Below, one piece after another: positions 31,505 through 42,723 of a stretch of DNA of 64,000 bases. This DNA is from Alternaria dauci (taxonomy: Eukaryota > Ascomycota > Dothideomycetes > Pleosporales > Pleosporaceae). Under the pieces are notes generated by a model that was not told the origin of the DNA, did no database searches, and saw only the letters and a list, made by a program, of their open reading frames with translations. How positions within the stretch are numbered: the stretch's first letter is position 1; each line of letters opens with the position of its first letter. The position numbers and the translations under genes are program-made. The DNA is taken from contig NC_091272.1 in the NCBI RefSeq assembly GCF_042100115.1, forward strand, positions 5,952,001-6,016,000. Direction: 5' to 3'.

Positions 31505-34500
31505 TCAAATGTCCAAATCGGGGTACCACTTCTTCACCCATTGATCGAGGACTTTGGGCCCAATTGGCTTGGTGAGAAACTCGTCCGCGCCGGCGTCGTT
31601 CGCAGCTTTGCGATCATTCGAAGAATCTTGGCCTGTGATAATGAACAACACGCTCCTTTCGTGCCTGTGTTGTTTCTCCAGCCGTCGTATTTGCTTTGTC
31701 GCGTCAATGCCGTCACAGACAGGCATCTGTAGATCCATGAGAATAAGTGTAAAAGGTGTGACGGGTAAATTTTGTCGTAGAAGTGGATCGTACTTGGGTA
31801 CGAGGGTTTCTGAGAAGATGTTGACAGCCTGCTGCCCATCTTTCGCGCTTCGAAATGGAATGCCACGGCGGGTGCAGTACATCTCTAGTAGACGGAGATT
31901 GACGGCGTTGTCGTCGACAAGTAGCGTCAAGGGTTTGTTCGATGCTACCGACACCGGTGTCGGAGGGGGAGTAGGCTTAGTTTGGATGCGCAAGTCGCGC
32001 ACAGACTGCGCTAATTCTGTTTGCAGCTTTTCAGGAAATATTGAACCTCGTTCGGCTGGAAGTTCTGGACGCCCGTTCGTACGGGGTGCAGAGGGTGGAA
32101 CCAAAGGCTCAGCGGTGACGCCATTGGTTGCGCTGATCGCTACATCCGGGATGAACGATCGGAATTCAGCCGAGATTGCATCTGCGTGCTCCAGTGCTTG
32201 TTCGAGTGTTTCTGACAGAAAAGGGCCTTGAACGTAGACAACGTTCCCCTGCCGCCGGACACGTTCAGTGTGAAAATCGAGAAAACATGCGCATTCTGGA
32301 ACGAGGCAGATTGCAACTTGTTCCTGACCAATACTTGATGTGTGTCTATAGAGTTCAGCGAGATTTGGTGTATAGTCGACGATGACGAAACTGCCATGAA
32401 GCTTGCGAGACGCTGACCAGCCGGCACCTAAGAGATACCGGGTGAAGTAGTGGCCGAGAGATGATGTTGACGACTCCGACGCGAGGTGATGGAAAGTTGA
32501 CGGTAGTCGGGTGAACCTGTCCTTTGCTGCACGGGAAGGTGGTAGTGAGCTGGCACAGATCGGCTCGTTGAATGTGGCTTTGATGTGCGAGCCTGGACCT
32601 TGGCTCGAGCGTACCAGCGTGATCTCGCCACCTAAAAGAGTCGCTGCTTTGCTCGCCAGCGTCAATCCCAAGGCAGTATCTGTCCCGCTGAGATCGATCT
32701 TTTCGAGAGCATCAAACATGCGGTCGTAACCTCCCTTGGGTGTCTTGTGCCCACTGTGCTCGACATCGACGATGAGAGACCGGCAGCCTTCCGTGACCGA
32801 TAGCGTGACTGCTACCATGCCGCCGGCAGCATGCTGAGCAGCGTTGACCATGAGTGGCTGGATACAGTCTAGGAAAACACGCTTATCGACAGCGAGCAGG
32901 TCGCAGCTCGGCGGAAGATTGTGTTGAATGATGAACGATGGCCTTGTTGATAGATCGTCGGACAGTCCGAGTAGGGTTTCCTTGAGCAAGGCATCTTCGA
33001 TCTCGGAGATCTTGTGCATAGTGAGAACACGCTCCGCCTGGGCGATATCTGCCCATTGATTCAACTTGATGAGGCTGTTGACTGTGGAGATGAGCTCTCT
33101 TGCGGATGTCTTGATGGTCTTGATATATGTGTAAGGATCTAGCTGTTCGATATCCGGGCTGGCAGTGGGCGACGAGGCGGCTGTCGAAGGAACCACGTTT
33201 CGCGATTTCAGCTCTTCCGTCAAAAGCTCGACTGAGCCAAGAATGCCGTGTATCGGGGTTCGGAGCTGATGCGTGATACCGCGGAGAAATGTTTCCTTCG
33301 CGTTGAGTGCTTCTTGTAGTGCGCGGCCTTGCCAATAACGACACAGTATGTTCTGACGTGGGAATGAGTCAGCATGTAACCACTGCGAGGGGAGTTTGAA
33401 GGGGATCGCGTTTTCGAGTTGTACCTCCAACACTCCTGGAGGTACTTGCCTATTTCTTAGACATATAGACCAACGACGTTGTGTCGTGGAGGGCATGTGT
33501 TGTTTGCCATACGACTGGTAATGAGCGAGCGCCTTTGTATGAATCATGACTTACCGCACACATGTGAACGAACCACGAATCGATATCGTCAAACACCATC
33601 TTGAGGTCTTTGCTGCCTACGACAAGGAACATTGCCGCACGTTGACTGGTGCACTGTGCCGCGATAACTCGTACAGCGCGGGGTGCAGTCATGTCCAGAT
33701 GGTTTAAGTTCTCAATGGCATAATCAAAGTCTATGGACAGAGTAGGCGCGAGGTTAGTTCCTGTCGCAGAGAATCTCGTATGTTGCCACTCACAAGCAGT
33801 GTCTTCCCAAAGACCTTGTTCCAAATCACAAGTGCGAAAACTTGTACCACAAACAAGGTTGACTTGGCCATCTGTGATCAGATCGATGCTCACTTCCGTA
33901 TTGGGATAGACTTCTTGGAGTATCTGGGGTATTGCTTCCTCCATGTTGATGTGTTCGTCGCACTGCTGCTGGGCTTGGGAGAGCAGCTCGAGCATTCGCC
34001 TGCGTTCGCGTTGACGGCGAGCTCTCGCGCTGTGTACTATGTCCGCAACAATCCAGTCGGCAAGCCTGGCAAGTGCCTGCTGTACCGCCTTGGAAAGCGG
34101 TTCTTGTGGAGAGTTGGAAGCGACACATAGAGAGCCAAAAGCGACATGCTCGCCAAACTCAGTGTCAAATCTCAATGGCACACCAGCATAAGCGCGCAGC
34201 CCACCCTGCTCGACGTGCGGCGACTTTTCAAAACGCCAGTCGAGGGCCATGTTTTGCATGGCGAAGACAGTCTGTTGCGATTAGTCGCGGCCTAGATGTG
34301 GGAACGAGTGCTCACTTACGCCTGGTGGTTGATTGATAGTGTGGGCGCAAGTGCTCTCGCGACGAGGTAGTATCGCGAGAGGGAGGTTTACAGTGACCAT
34401 CCGGGTGTATGTGGTGTGGTTAAGAAGACCAGCAATAACAAACTCCCAGCCTACCGTCTCATGCGCAAGATGGACTTTCTCCTGGAGGCGAGACATGAGC

Positions 34501-34847
34501 TCCACATCCTCAAGCGCCCCGCGCGTGTAGTAGAACAACAAGGTCAGTCTCAGTCTCTCGTTCCGTGTCAACATGGGAAACAGGTAGCGGTCTGCATGAT
34601 AACGGGAGGGGCATTGCGCTTTAGCAGGTATGGGCGCAGGAGACCAGATATCATGGTTGACTGGATACACGGCTGCGACTCGGTCTGCGGTCCATGGATC
34701 CAAGGGCTTATCGGCATTCTCAGGATCGAGAATTGGTGCGGTCGAGGTCGGGCGCTCGGATGTTGCCGGCGCAGCATGTCTCGATGCAAGGACGGCTGCA
34801 TCTGCCTTCGGGAAGAAAGCAACGCGTGCGCCGCCCATGACATGCAT
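31505..34847 (-). CDS. Hybrid histidine kinase with GAF, HisKA/HATPase and receiver domains
   Basis: A soluble two-component phosphorelay sensor. Exons: 34847-34320, 34271-33794, 33730-33555 and 33352-31505. The second intron (63 nt, GTGAGT...ATAG) has a length divisible by three and could also be read through. The product is about 1009 residues. A Pro-rich N-terminus and a fungal-type head are followed by a GAF-like domain (about 150-350; GGLRAYAGVPLR, GSLCVASN). The H-box is GITHQLRTPIHGILG with H422, and the N-box LMVNAAQHA keeps its Asn. The G1 box is abnormal: VEHSGHK instead of DTGxGI. The receiver is complete (VDDN, phospho-acceptor D934 in LMDLQMP, Lys in FLTKP). No transmembrane segment is seen. 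The start at 34847 is the first ATG of the open frame and is uncertain. Confidence 0.88.
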
Positions 34848-36884
34848 CGAGAAATACGTGTTTCGAATTACTGCGCAGCATCAAAGGCAGAGGCCACGCC
34901 GTGTATTATGCAGAGGTGTGGTATGTGGCGGGAGCTAAGGGCTGTCAAAATGGCGCGACGGGTTGACGTTCGAGGCCGGTCCAAATAGCCGGCTCCGATG
35001 GTTGCGATGGAGTAGGATGTGAACTGGTGCAGCGATCGCGACCTTCTATGCGGAGCTGAACGCCAAACACTGGTACGTATGGCGAAGATAAGCTGTTCAC
35101 ATCCGCATTGTCGTGTTTCGCTGGCGAGATTTTGTTAGCCGCATAGCATCCCCGGCCTGGCGCGTTCCTCCGGGCCGAAGGTCATCGATCGATGCGATGC
35201 CTTAGCTGCAACATCGAAACGCATCGTCAAAACGGATGCTCAGGGCTCGAGAAAGTATTGCCGAACGATGGTCGCTTGCCAAATCCGCTGGCATCAGTTG
35301 AGCGTAGTGGGCGTGGCAACCCTGATGAAGAAGGATTTGGATGCGGGGCGACGGAGCCTCCGATGCCTCCCATTGGCTGTGTCCATGACCCACTAATTAC
35401 TGGATACCTCGTCTTCTCCGGCAGCAGACACGTGCTCAATTTCCTCCGCACTGCCATGCTTCCAACCTCATGATACTGGAAACTGCCGCACCTAGTTACC
35501 GCGATGTCGCTCGAATCCACCGTCACGATGCATTTTGGCCAGAGGCTTAAGACAGGAACCTCATGAACGTCGCAGTCGCGGAAGGTGTGCTCCTGGCTGG
35601 AGGTGATGGAAGAAACGTTCAATTGACGGTACGGACTGGAGACCCGAAATTGTTTTGAACGCCAGAATCGACAGAGAATCAGTTTGCTGGTCCATATATA
35701 CCCTACTCGAAAACGCCCTGTCTCAACACTTATGAAGCCTTTGCGACACAAATTGTACATATGCCGGCCGCTGGCCATGTGCCCAGGTGTGCTCGGGGCC
35801 AGCCAGCCGCCCCTCACACAGCGCCTAAAGCGCTTGAAAGCATATCACAAAAGAAGGGGATACGAAGGAGTAGGTCTAGATGGGCAGGGACGCGACAATC
35901 TGTACGCGGTACCACCGAGATTGTTATGTCCTTCTGGGCGCTTGGCGTCAGGGCACCCACCCGCTTAGCTCTGCCGACTTGCAGTCTATGTCACGTTCAT
36001 CGCAACTCCCACTGCGCGTATCGGTTACGCCTTGGGTCAGACGGATCGCTGACGACGTCCGTTGTTCTTCACTTGGCTCATTATGACTATCTAGCTGTCA
36101 CCAACTTTGGAGACAACATTCGTGGAATCCTCTGCAGAAGACATGTGGAATGACAAAAGAGCGATGCTATGAGACTCGTAGTCAAAGGCGCTCAGCATCT
36201 GTCTGCATCAATGGAGTGACCACCAGCCCGATTGATTGCGGGCAAACAATATCAATGGGCTCAATCCGTACAAAGGTATCAGCCGGTGTGGTTGTCTACT
36301 TCAACACCCTGCACTATGGATTGCTCACCCCGCCTTGCACAATAGCCCTGAGACCTTTCTTTATGTTTTGCATCGTTATCGTCATTCACTCCATATCATC
36401 GACCGGTCGCTATACAGTGTGGCGTTGTGACGACGCCGAAGAGAAATACTTCGCCCTCACTTTCACTTTCACTTCCGTTTCCACTGCGCACATACCACCC
36501 CGCGGTTCTAACTCTCGTTGACTACCGTTTACGTGACTTTGCGTTATTATATCAGACTTGAGCGTCTAAACTTGCTCACTCTACCGCAAGACCGCACACC
36601 ACAATAACGAACACTCCAACACCTTTCTACTGCTGTGTGTGCAACCCGTTCTAGAAACAATCGAATCATCACCAAAAAGAATAACAGTACAGCTGCAGCC
36701 TTACACAGGCGCCACAGCGATGTAAGTACTCAACCCTAAACCCACTACCCAGCGCCCCGCAATCGACCGTGCATCGTTTCAGTATCCAGATCAGACTTCT
36801 GACATCATTGCTACAGATCAAGCACCATCAACACGTCGTAGCGGCCCTAGTTTCTGTTCACGTGTCAGCTTCCAACACACCACG
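34848..36884. other. 2.0 kb divergent intergenic region
   Basis: Between the histidine kinase (leftward) and the large repeat protein (rightward). A 196-codon minus-strand frame (35227-35817) and others look non-coding. A good 5' UTR intron candidate for the rightward gene lies at 36722-36782 (GTAAGT donor, TTTCAG acceptor, 61 nt). The 100 bp before it is CA/CT-rich, as in fungal leaders. Confidence 0.4.
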
Positions 36885-39800
36885 ATGTCGTCTTCACAGG
36901 GCCATTCATTCGACTTTCGCTTCGGACAGTCTGACGCAACAGACGCTCCCAAGCCTGGCTTCCAGCCCAAGCCTCTGCGCGCGAGAAAACAGCGCGGCCA
37001 GGACTACGATCCTAGTCTGACTGCTAACATGGGCCCGCCCGACGTGCAAATGGTACCCGAGCATTCCAACACGAACACCAAACAACAACAGCCCAGGACA
37101 GAAGGGCAGGGAGTTAATCATGACTCCTTGAGGACGACCAACTTCCAGACCATCAAAGAACATATAGAGGACATATGCACGTTGTTTGGATCTACGGATA
37201 GGATGTCAAATCTCAACGCCACTGCGCTTGCAACTTCCTGGGAGACCAGACTTTGGAATGTTTCCTTCGGGCACAGTGATCAGGTCTCTGCATATACCGC
37301 GAGCATCGCTGAAGCCGATAAGAATTTGACAAAGTGGATCACGAACTGGGAGTCAGCTCAAGAGGACAGCTCAGACGAGCGGACTGGCCGACAGTCCTTT
37401 GTCGACCATGTCCAAAAGTATCACACCCACGAACTCGAATACACCACGCGAACTGGATCGTCAAACGGACTCGTGTCCACTGAAGACAAGCATCGCCAAG
37501 TTTTGCGCAAACTCCTCATCGAAGAGCTTAAAGAGATGAAAGATATACTACCCACTTCCCATTCGCTATCGAAATTCGACGCTGCAAAGGTCGCACACAG
37601 ATGGGAGAAGGAGAACTGGAACGCAGCCTGCGAGAAAGGCCTCAATGTAATCGACCATGTAGAGCATACGGAAAAGGAATGCGAGGATCTCCATCTTTGG
37701 GCTGAATATAGAGATGACTATCCTGACGAGGACATTCGCATGACCGGCACAGCTAGATTTTCCGACTTTATACGAAAGCGCCTCGATCCAGAAGATTCCG
37801 AAGCATCCAGCCAAGACGGCGATGGGCAAGAAACCCACGACTCCGCTGACGAGTCATATACCAACGACGGCGACAGCGACATCGGTTCAGAAGACGAGTA
37901 CGAGGACGAAGAACAAGCCTATGCAACGAAGAAGGGCTATCTCAAGGACTGTGTGATCATATACCTGCATCAATATACGAACAATCCGGATGAACTCATC
38001 GACCGATGGCAGGAGAAGCTTCTGCTGCAGGCAAGAGCGAAAGGTGGTGGCTTCGACAATTACAAACAGAGCCTGTACAACGATTTGGATTCCGTGGAAG
38101 CCTGCCGCGATAACTGGGATCGGGTTGTTGAGGACATTGGATGCACAGGCCACAAGCTATTCAGTGAACTTGTTGAAGAATGCTCAGAAGAAGCTATTGC
38201 TGAGCTGAGAAGGCAAGTTGAAGAGAAGGAACTAGGGCATAGACACGAGTGTCTACTAAACTCAGACAAATTCATCGAGTCTCTCGATTTCCAAGATCAG
38301 CAGCGAAGGGAACACAGGTTAACAATTCGAAACTCCATTGGCGACGCCAAATCGCTGATAGACGACTCGCACGAGCTATCAGATATCGAAGCTATCGCAC
38401 TAGCGGCGCATTGGGAGACCCAATTCTGGACGGATGGACCCGATTTCAACGCCTACCTCCTTAAAATAGTTGAGTTTGAGATCGACCTGATGGAGTGGAT
38501 GCAGAGTTGGCAGCTTCCTCTCGAGAACGACAGGACTGGCGAGCAGAACTTTGTTGGCTACGCCCGCCTGAATCCGGATCGCTCAGTGCTGCGATGTGAG
38601 CTCCGCCGTGTCCTCGACTCAATATCCAGCAAGCTCTCGTCAGATGACCAATTGGCCGGCTTTTCCACTCAGGCCGTAGCTGAAACCCGAGAAGGAGACA
38701 TTTGGGTCATTGCTGGAGAATCTATGGACAAACAACTGAAGCTTGTCCGGGATGAGTGCACAATGTTGTACCGGTGGGATACACACTGGGCCGAAGTCTG
38801 CGACAAGGACCTCACGGGAGAGGAAAACTTCCGTCGATACTACGATCAACACCTTGGGACAAGCCATCTGCATGATCCTAATCCGGAGGACCATGGACTC
38901 GACGAAAAAACTGCCGACGACTTGCTTGACCTGGCTGGCGGCAACGACGCGGCATCTGATGACGTCGAAGACGATGCTGGAAGCAGTGAATCATCTGATG
39001 AGTTCGAAAACAACGACCAGCGGTCCGTATCGCCACACTCCTCAAAGCCGCACGACAGTAGTGATGACGAAGATGCAAACGAGGCTGTTGAAAGCGACAC
39101 CAAAAACCAGTCTGGCGAGCAGTCCTCTGATTCCAGTGTGCCTCTCACTATCCCGTCGCTTCCTTTGGCTGCACCTCAAGCAGTGGAGCAAAACCAGGTT
39201 ACAGAGCTCATGCAGATAGATGATTCGACCCAAGAGCAAGACATGGATACCACCCAAGATATTCCGGTCAGCTCCAACCAACCTCTGGTGGCAAACAATG
39301 CCAGTATTTCTGGCGTCACAGCTCCTGCGAATATGTACTCTCAGCATCAGATGATAGCGCCTGCTCCAAATCACAAGACCGTCCACGCGGAGGAAGGTAC
39401 GGCCATGGATGGTGTTTCTTATCACCTGCCATCGCACGAGGTGGAGATGTTGGACGATGATTCCAACTCACCTGCCCAAAAAGAGGCGGTAGATACAACA
39501 CCTGCTGCAGGATTTGCTACCGACTCTGCTACATCAATGACAGATACAGAAATGGTTGGAGCCGACATTCCACAAACACTGGAAGTCAAAAGCAAGCAGC
39601 CTCAGACATCTACTAAGACTACGACTGGAAACTCCCCTGGTCTATTTGGCACATTCGCTGCTGCATCGAACAACTTCTGGTCTGCTGCGCCAACGTTCAA
39701 CCGCCCAGCATTGTCCGCGAAGAAAGATTCTACGCCTCCAACTTCCATATTCAATACGCAAGGCTTGAGCTTCTTGCCGACGACAGCATCCGGTACCACG

Positions 39801-41300
39801 CCTTTCACCTTTGCAATGAGCAATCCGGACGTGCCTCAAATCACTCCACAATCTCCATTTCCGTCAGCTCAGACTGTTGAAGAACAGCCGGGTGAGTCAT
39901 TGGTCGCTCCTACGGAGGCTAAATCCAAGTTTGTATCCGCCAACGTGTCTCGAAATGGCGGCGAAAAGGACGAGAAAGACCTTGTAGCTGAGAAGCCCAA
40001 GGCTGCTGACGCGAAGACCACGGTGTCAGTTCCTGCAGTAGTTGCCGCGCCACAGGCAACCTCGGTTTTCACCTTCAAGCTCTCCAAGGGCGGCTTTGTG
40101 CCTGCGGTTCCGTCCGGATTTGACGCTGGAAGCTGGAATGGCAGCTTTGACTTCAACCCCCCAGGAGAAGAAGACGCATCTGATGCTGTGTCTTCTTTAG
40201 GTGGTGTTGACAGCGTCTCAGAGACCACCGAGGACCAGAAGCCCGAGATCGACGGGCCTGTTGATGGGGCTGGAGCTGACGATAGCCACGATGCTTCGCA
40301 CTCTGCCCCAGTAGAAACCGATGTCGATCCCACGAGCGGTCCAGAAGAAGCCAGGCAAGGCTCACCAGCTGCTGAGAAGGAATCTTCCAGCACCGAGATT
40401 GTTATGGATCTTTTGAGTAGCCAGCTCGCCAGACTTGACGGCGTTGCTGAACAGATGGAGAGAATCGACGCGATCAATGCGGAAGCTGATGCGTGCGAGC
40501 AGGCTGCGGCGCTACAGTCCAGCGTTGAAGATTCCGAAGAGGAATCTGAAGAAGAACCCGAAGAAACTTTGGAAGATTGCTCGGAGGAGATCAAGCAGAT
40601 CACTCTCGATGTGCAGGCATGTGTTGCCTACTGGGTTGATGTGAACTTGAGCAACAATGCTCCTTTAGCCTTCATCAAGATCGTCGAAGATCTTCGCACC
40701 ACCGCTGCGAAGTTCACTGATGAAGGTGATTGGACTAGTCCATCGGCTTTGAGCAAGATTGAAGCTCTGGCCGCGAAATGGCAATCGTTCACCGACACGA
40801 TCAAAGCCCTCATCAATATCTCAACATACTTCCACCCGGACTACGATTACCGCTTTGGGCGATCGGCAGAGAAGTATCGCGTAGATATCGAAATGATGTC
40901 TGAATACGATATCTTGAGCCGACTGCCGGGTGCTCTAGACCGTTGGGCGGAGGAGGCCAACAAGCGGCGTGAGTCGAGGGAAAACATGTCACAGTACATG
41001 AAGAATGAGATTCTCAAGATGAAGAGTCTCTATCAAGACTACTACACTGCGCTTGAAGCGCTGCAGGCGAGCATCGACTGCGAGGAGATGAAGAGGTTTG
41101 CGGACGAGACGCTCGTCGACTTTCACACAAAGATTGTGAGAGCGAGTGTGGAGTTCGACCTGCAGGACATGGAAGTTCCTCAGATTCTTTCCAATCCGCT
41201 CGAATGCGGTGGAAGCGTTAAGGCTGCACAGGAGACATCGGCGCACACCAAGCAGCGCAAGAGCCTTCCCAATGTCATTGCCGATGACGAGGAATGGTAG
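36885..41300 (+). CDS. Large acidic protein with degenerate W-rich repeats and Phe-rich segments, 1471 aa
   Basis: Not a family I recognise. One uninterrupted exon. About five degenerate repeats occupy residues ~85-690. Each has an A..WE...W core (near residues 114, 234, 371, 506 and 597), then a helix with spaced acidic residues, a second W...W segment, and usually a D.TGEQ.F..Y element; spacing is 90-137 residues. Strongly acidic linkers follow (about 300-355 and 690-740). Residues ~910-1090 are low-complexity with SPGLFGTFAAA, FWSAAPTF, PFTFAMS and VFTFKLS motifs, recalling FG-type nucleoporins. The C-terminus (about 1190-1460) is helical or coiled-coil and has another ALAAKW element near 1294. 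The N-terminus is basic and Gln-rich. Nuclear or nuclear-pore association is only an inference from the Phe-rich motifs. Confidence 0.8.
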   Translation: MSSSQGHSFDFRFGQSDATDAPKPGFQPKPLRARKQRGQDYDPSLTANMGPPDVQMVPEHSNTNTKQQQPRTEGQGVNHDSLRTTNFQTIKEHIEDICTLFGSTDRMSNLNATALATSWETRLWNVSFGHSDQVSAYTASIAEADKNLTKWITNWESAQEDSSDERTGRQSFVDHVQKYHTHELEYTTRTGSSNGLVSTEDKHRQVLRKLLIEELKEMKDILPTSHSLSKFDAAKVAHRWEKENWNAACEKGLNVIDHVEHTEKECEDLHLWAEYRDDYPDEDIRMTGTARFSDFIRKRLDPEDSEASSQDGDGQETHDSADESYTNDGDSDIGSEDEYEDEEQAYATKKGYLKDCVIIYLHQYTNNPDELIDRWQEKLLLQARAKGGGFDNYKQSLYNDLDSVEACRDNWDRVVEDIGCTGHKLFSELVEECSEEAIAELRRQVEEKELGHRHECLLNSDKFIESLDFQDQQRREHRLTIRNSIGDAKSLIDDSHELSDIEAIALAAHWETQFWTDGPDFNAYLLKIVEFEIDLMEWMQSWQLPLENDRTGEQNFVGYARLNPDRSVLRCELRRVLDSISSKLSSDDQLAGFSTQAVAETREGDIWVIAGESMDKQLKLVRDECTMLYRWDTHWAEVCDKDLTGEENFRRYYDQHLGTSHLHDPNPEDHGLDEKTADDLLDLAGGNDAASDDVEDDAGSSESSDEFENNDQRSVSPHSSKPHDSSDDEDANEAVESDTKNQSGEQSSDSSVPLTIPSLPLAAPQAVEQNQVTELMQIDDSTQEQDMDTTQDIPVSSNQPLVANNASISGVTAPANMYSQHQMIAPAPNHKTVHAEEGTAMDGVSYHLPSHEVEMLDDDSNSPAQKEAVDTTPAAGFATDSATSMTDTEMVGADIPQTLEVKSKQPQTSTKTTTGNSPGLFGTFAAASNNFWSAAPTFNRPALSAKKDSTPPTSIFNTQGLSFLPTTASGTTPFTFAMSNPDVPQITPQSPFPSAQTVEEQPGESLVAPTEAKSKFVSANVSRNGGEKDEKDLVAEKPKAADAKTTVSVPAVVAAPQATSVFTFKLSKGGFVPAVPSGFDAGSWNGSFDFNPPGEEDASDAVSSLGGVDSVSETTEDQKPEIDGPVDGAGADDSHDASHSAPVETDVDPTSGPEEARQGSPAAEKESSSTEIVMDLLSSQLARLDGVAEQMERIDAINAEADACEQAAALQSSVEDSEEESEEEPEETLEDCSEEIKQITLDVQACVAYWVDVNLSNNAPLAFIKIVEDLRTTAAKFTDEGDWTSPSALSKIEALAAKWQSFTDTIKALINISTYFHPDYDYRFGRSAEKYRVDIEMMSEYDILSRLPGALDRWAEEANKRRESRENMSQYMKNEILKMKSLYQDYYTALEALQASIDCEEMKRFADETLVDFHTKIVRASVEFDLQDMEVPQILSNPLECGGSVKAAQETSAHTKQRKSLPNVIADDEEW

Positions 41301-42114
41301 CGGTGGAGCAGCGACACCAGGTTGTCGTATGCTACGGAAGATGGGACACATTGACAGGAAAAGAAAAGTCGCCGAATGCGATATTCTTGACTGCAGGCTG
41401 GGGTAGGCGGGTGACGATATGGGTTTAGAAGGAAGGAAGGCCTGCCATCACATTGACAGGCCAGGGTAGAAGACGGCGATCAAATGGTAGTCAACAACGG
41501 CTGCCGTCACATTGACAGGCCGGGATGAATAGATGCGATGTTTTTTGAATTGACTTGTACTGGGTGTGCGAAGTGGACTAGTGAGCATAGGCACTGACAA
41601 CTGTAACAATTACACAGTTGAACCTACCGTGTTGTGCATTCGCACTATCCAAACTCTCTTGCATAGTTCCTTGATGACAAAGAGATGACATGCAGAGGAG
41701 AGACAATGGGGGATGTCGCGCTTAGTCACTCGAGGACCCCACTCGGCAGGGTCCAAGGGTCCACGACTCCACAGTCCACGCCTCCAAGTCTCAGGAACTA
41801 AACAATCAATGGGTTCAATTTCAGCACGCGCTTCAACGACAGATCATTGTCCAATTGACGCAACTTCAGGCCATGCAAGAATCAATTCATGCAGTCGCAT
41901 TTCCAAGTTTTGTAGGCTGGGCGCTCGACGCCGACTCGCTGAGACGCGACACGCCGCATCTAGCATCGTATCCTTGACCAGTCCACGTCATGGCAAACCC
42001 CTGGCAGCGCATAGAGCTGTACCTTGACTACTGATCTTCCAGCTTCTATGAAACCTCACTGATTATCTCTACTCCTACCCTTAACCACCCACAAACTACA
42101 GTACAGTACCCAAT
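41301..42114. other. Intergenic with a small repeat cluster
   Basis: About 0.8 kb holding the 3' end of the large repeat gene and the promoter of the small orphan gene. Three copies of CACATTGACAGG occur here and are listed separately. No gene was seen; the frame at 41713-42027 is unremarkable. Confidence 0.45.
41347..41521 (+). repeat. Three copies of a CACATTGACAGG motif
   Basis: Exact 12-mers at 41347-41358, 41449-41460 and 41508-41519. The last two lie inside a longer 21-bp unit, CTGCC[A/G]TCACATTGACAGGCC (41442-41462 and 41501-41521), spaced 59 bp apart. The first of these units is flanked so that GGCCTG pairs with CAGGCC, giving a short hairpin. All lie just after the stop codon of the large repeat gene, probably in its 3' UTR. 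Confidence 0.75.
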
Positions 42115-42626
42115 ATGGCAACCGAAGAGACCGTCGACCTCAGCCCAGCACACGCGCCCCAACCAGCATCCATCGATGCCTTCGCTTCCGTCCTAGACAC
42201 CGTAAAGCAAGAGCTCATCAAGCTCCGGCGCGACCACGACAGTAACCTCCTCCGCCCACCTCCCCACAACCAGCCACTCTAACAACCCCACCAGAGCACG
42301 AACTAGAGTACTTTCGCGCCGTCAAGCACCTCTCCGACACCGATCTAGTATCCTTCACAGCCGAGGACCTCGAATCGGTTCGCGCAGCCATCACAGCATA
42401 TGGCCTGCATCTCTTCGGCCGGGTGAAGCTGCCTGCGTTGGACAACGGGTACATCCACATCCGCATCTTTGGCGCTGCCAAGGACGGGACAGACGGCAGT
42501 AGTGTTGATGAAAGGGAGTACAGTTTGCATAGCATACATACCGAGGAAGTTATCAAGGAAGATGGGAATAGGGTGTATAGAGCAATATTCGGCAAGGACG
42601 ATGCGCTGGAGTGGTTCGAGACCTAA
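42115..42626 (+). CDS. Small orphan protein, 152 aa
   Basis: Unrecognised. Two exons, 42115-42241 and 42295-42626, with a 53-nt intron (GTAACC...CCAG). The join restores a continuous frame: RRDHD, then KHELEYFRAVKHLSDTDL. The protein has an acidic helical N-terminus, a charged middle and a beta-rich end (YIHIRIFGAAKDG, NRVYRAIFGKDDALEWFET). There is no signal peptide or membrane segment. Its stop lies only ~100 bp from the 3' end of the opposing acetyltransferase-like gene. The good splice sites and codon structure make it a likely real gene, but I assign no function. Confidence 0.65.
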
Positions 42627-42723
42627 GCTCATACGTGGAGGGCGTGTAGGTTTTGTTTCACGGGTGCTGCTCGGCGCGAGATCCATCACTCCTTTTTCGC
42701 TCTCCATGACTCAATCATGGCCC

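Noticed and set aside
35227..35817. 196-codon minus-strand open frame
   Set aside because: The translation is irregular, with no domain; it lies in a divergent promoter region.
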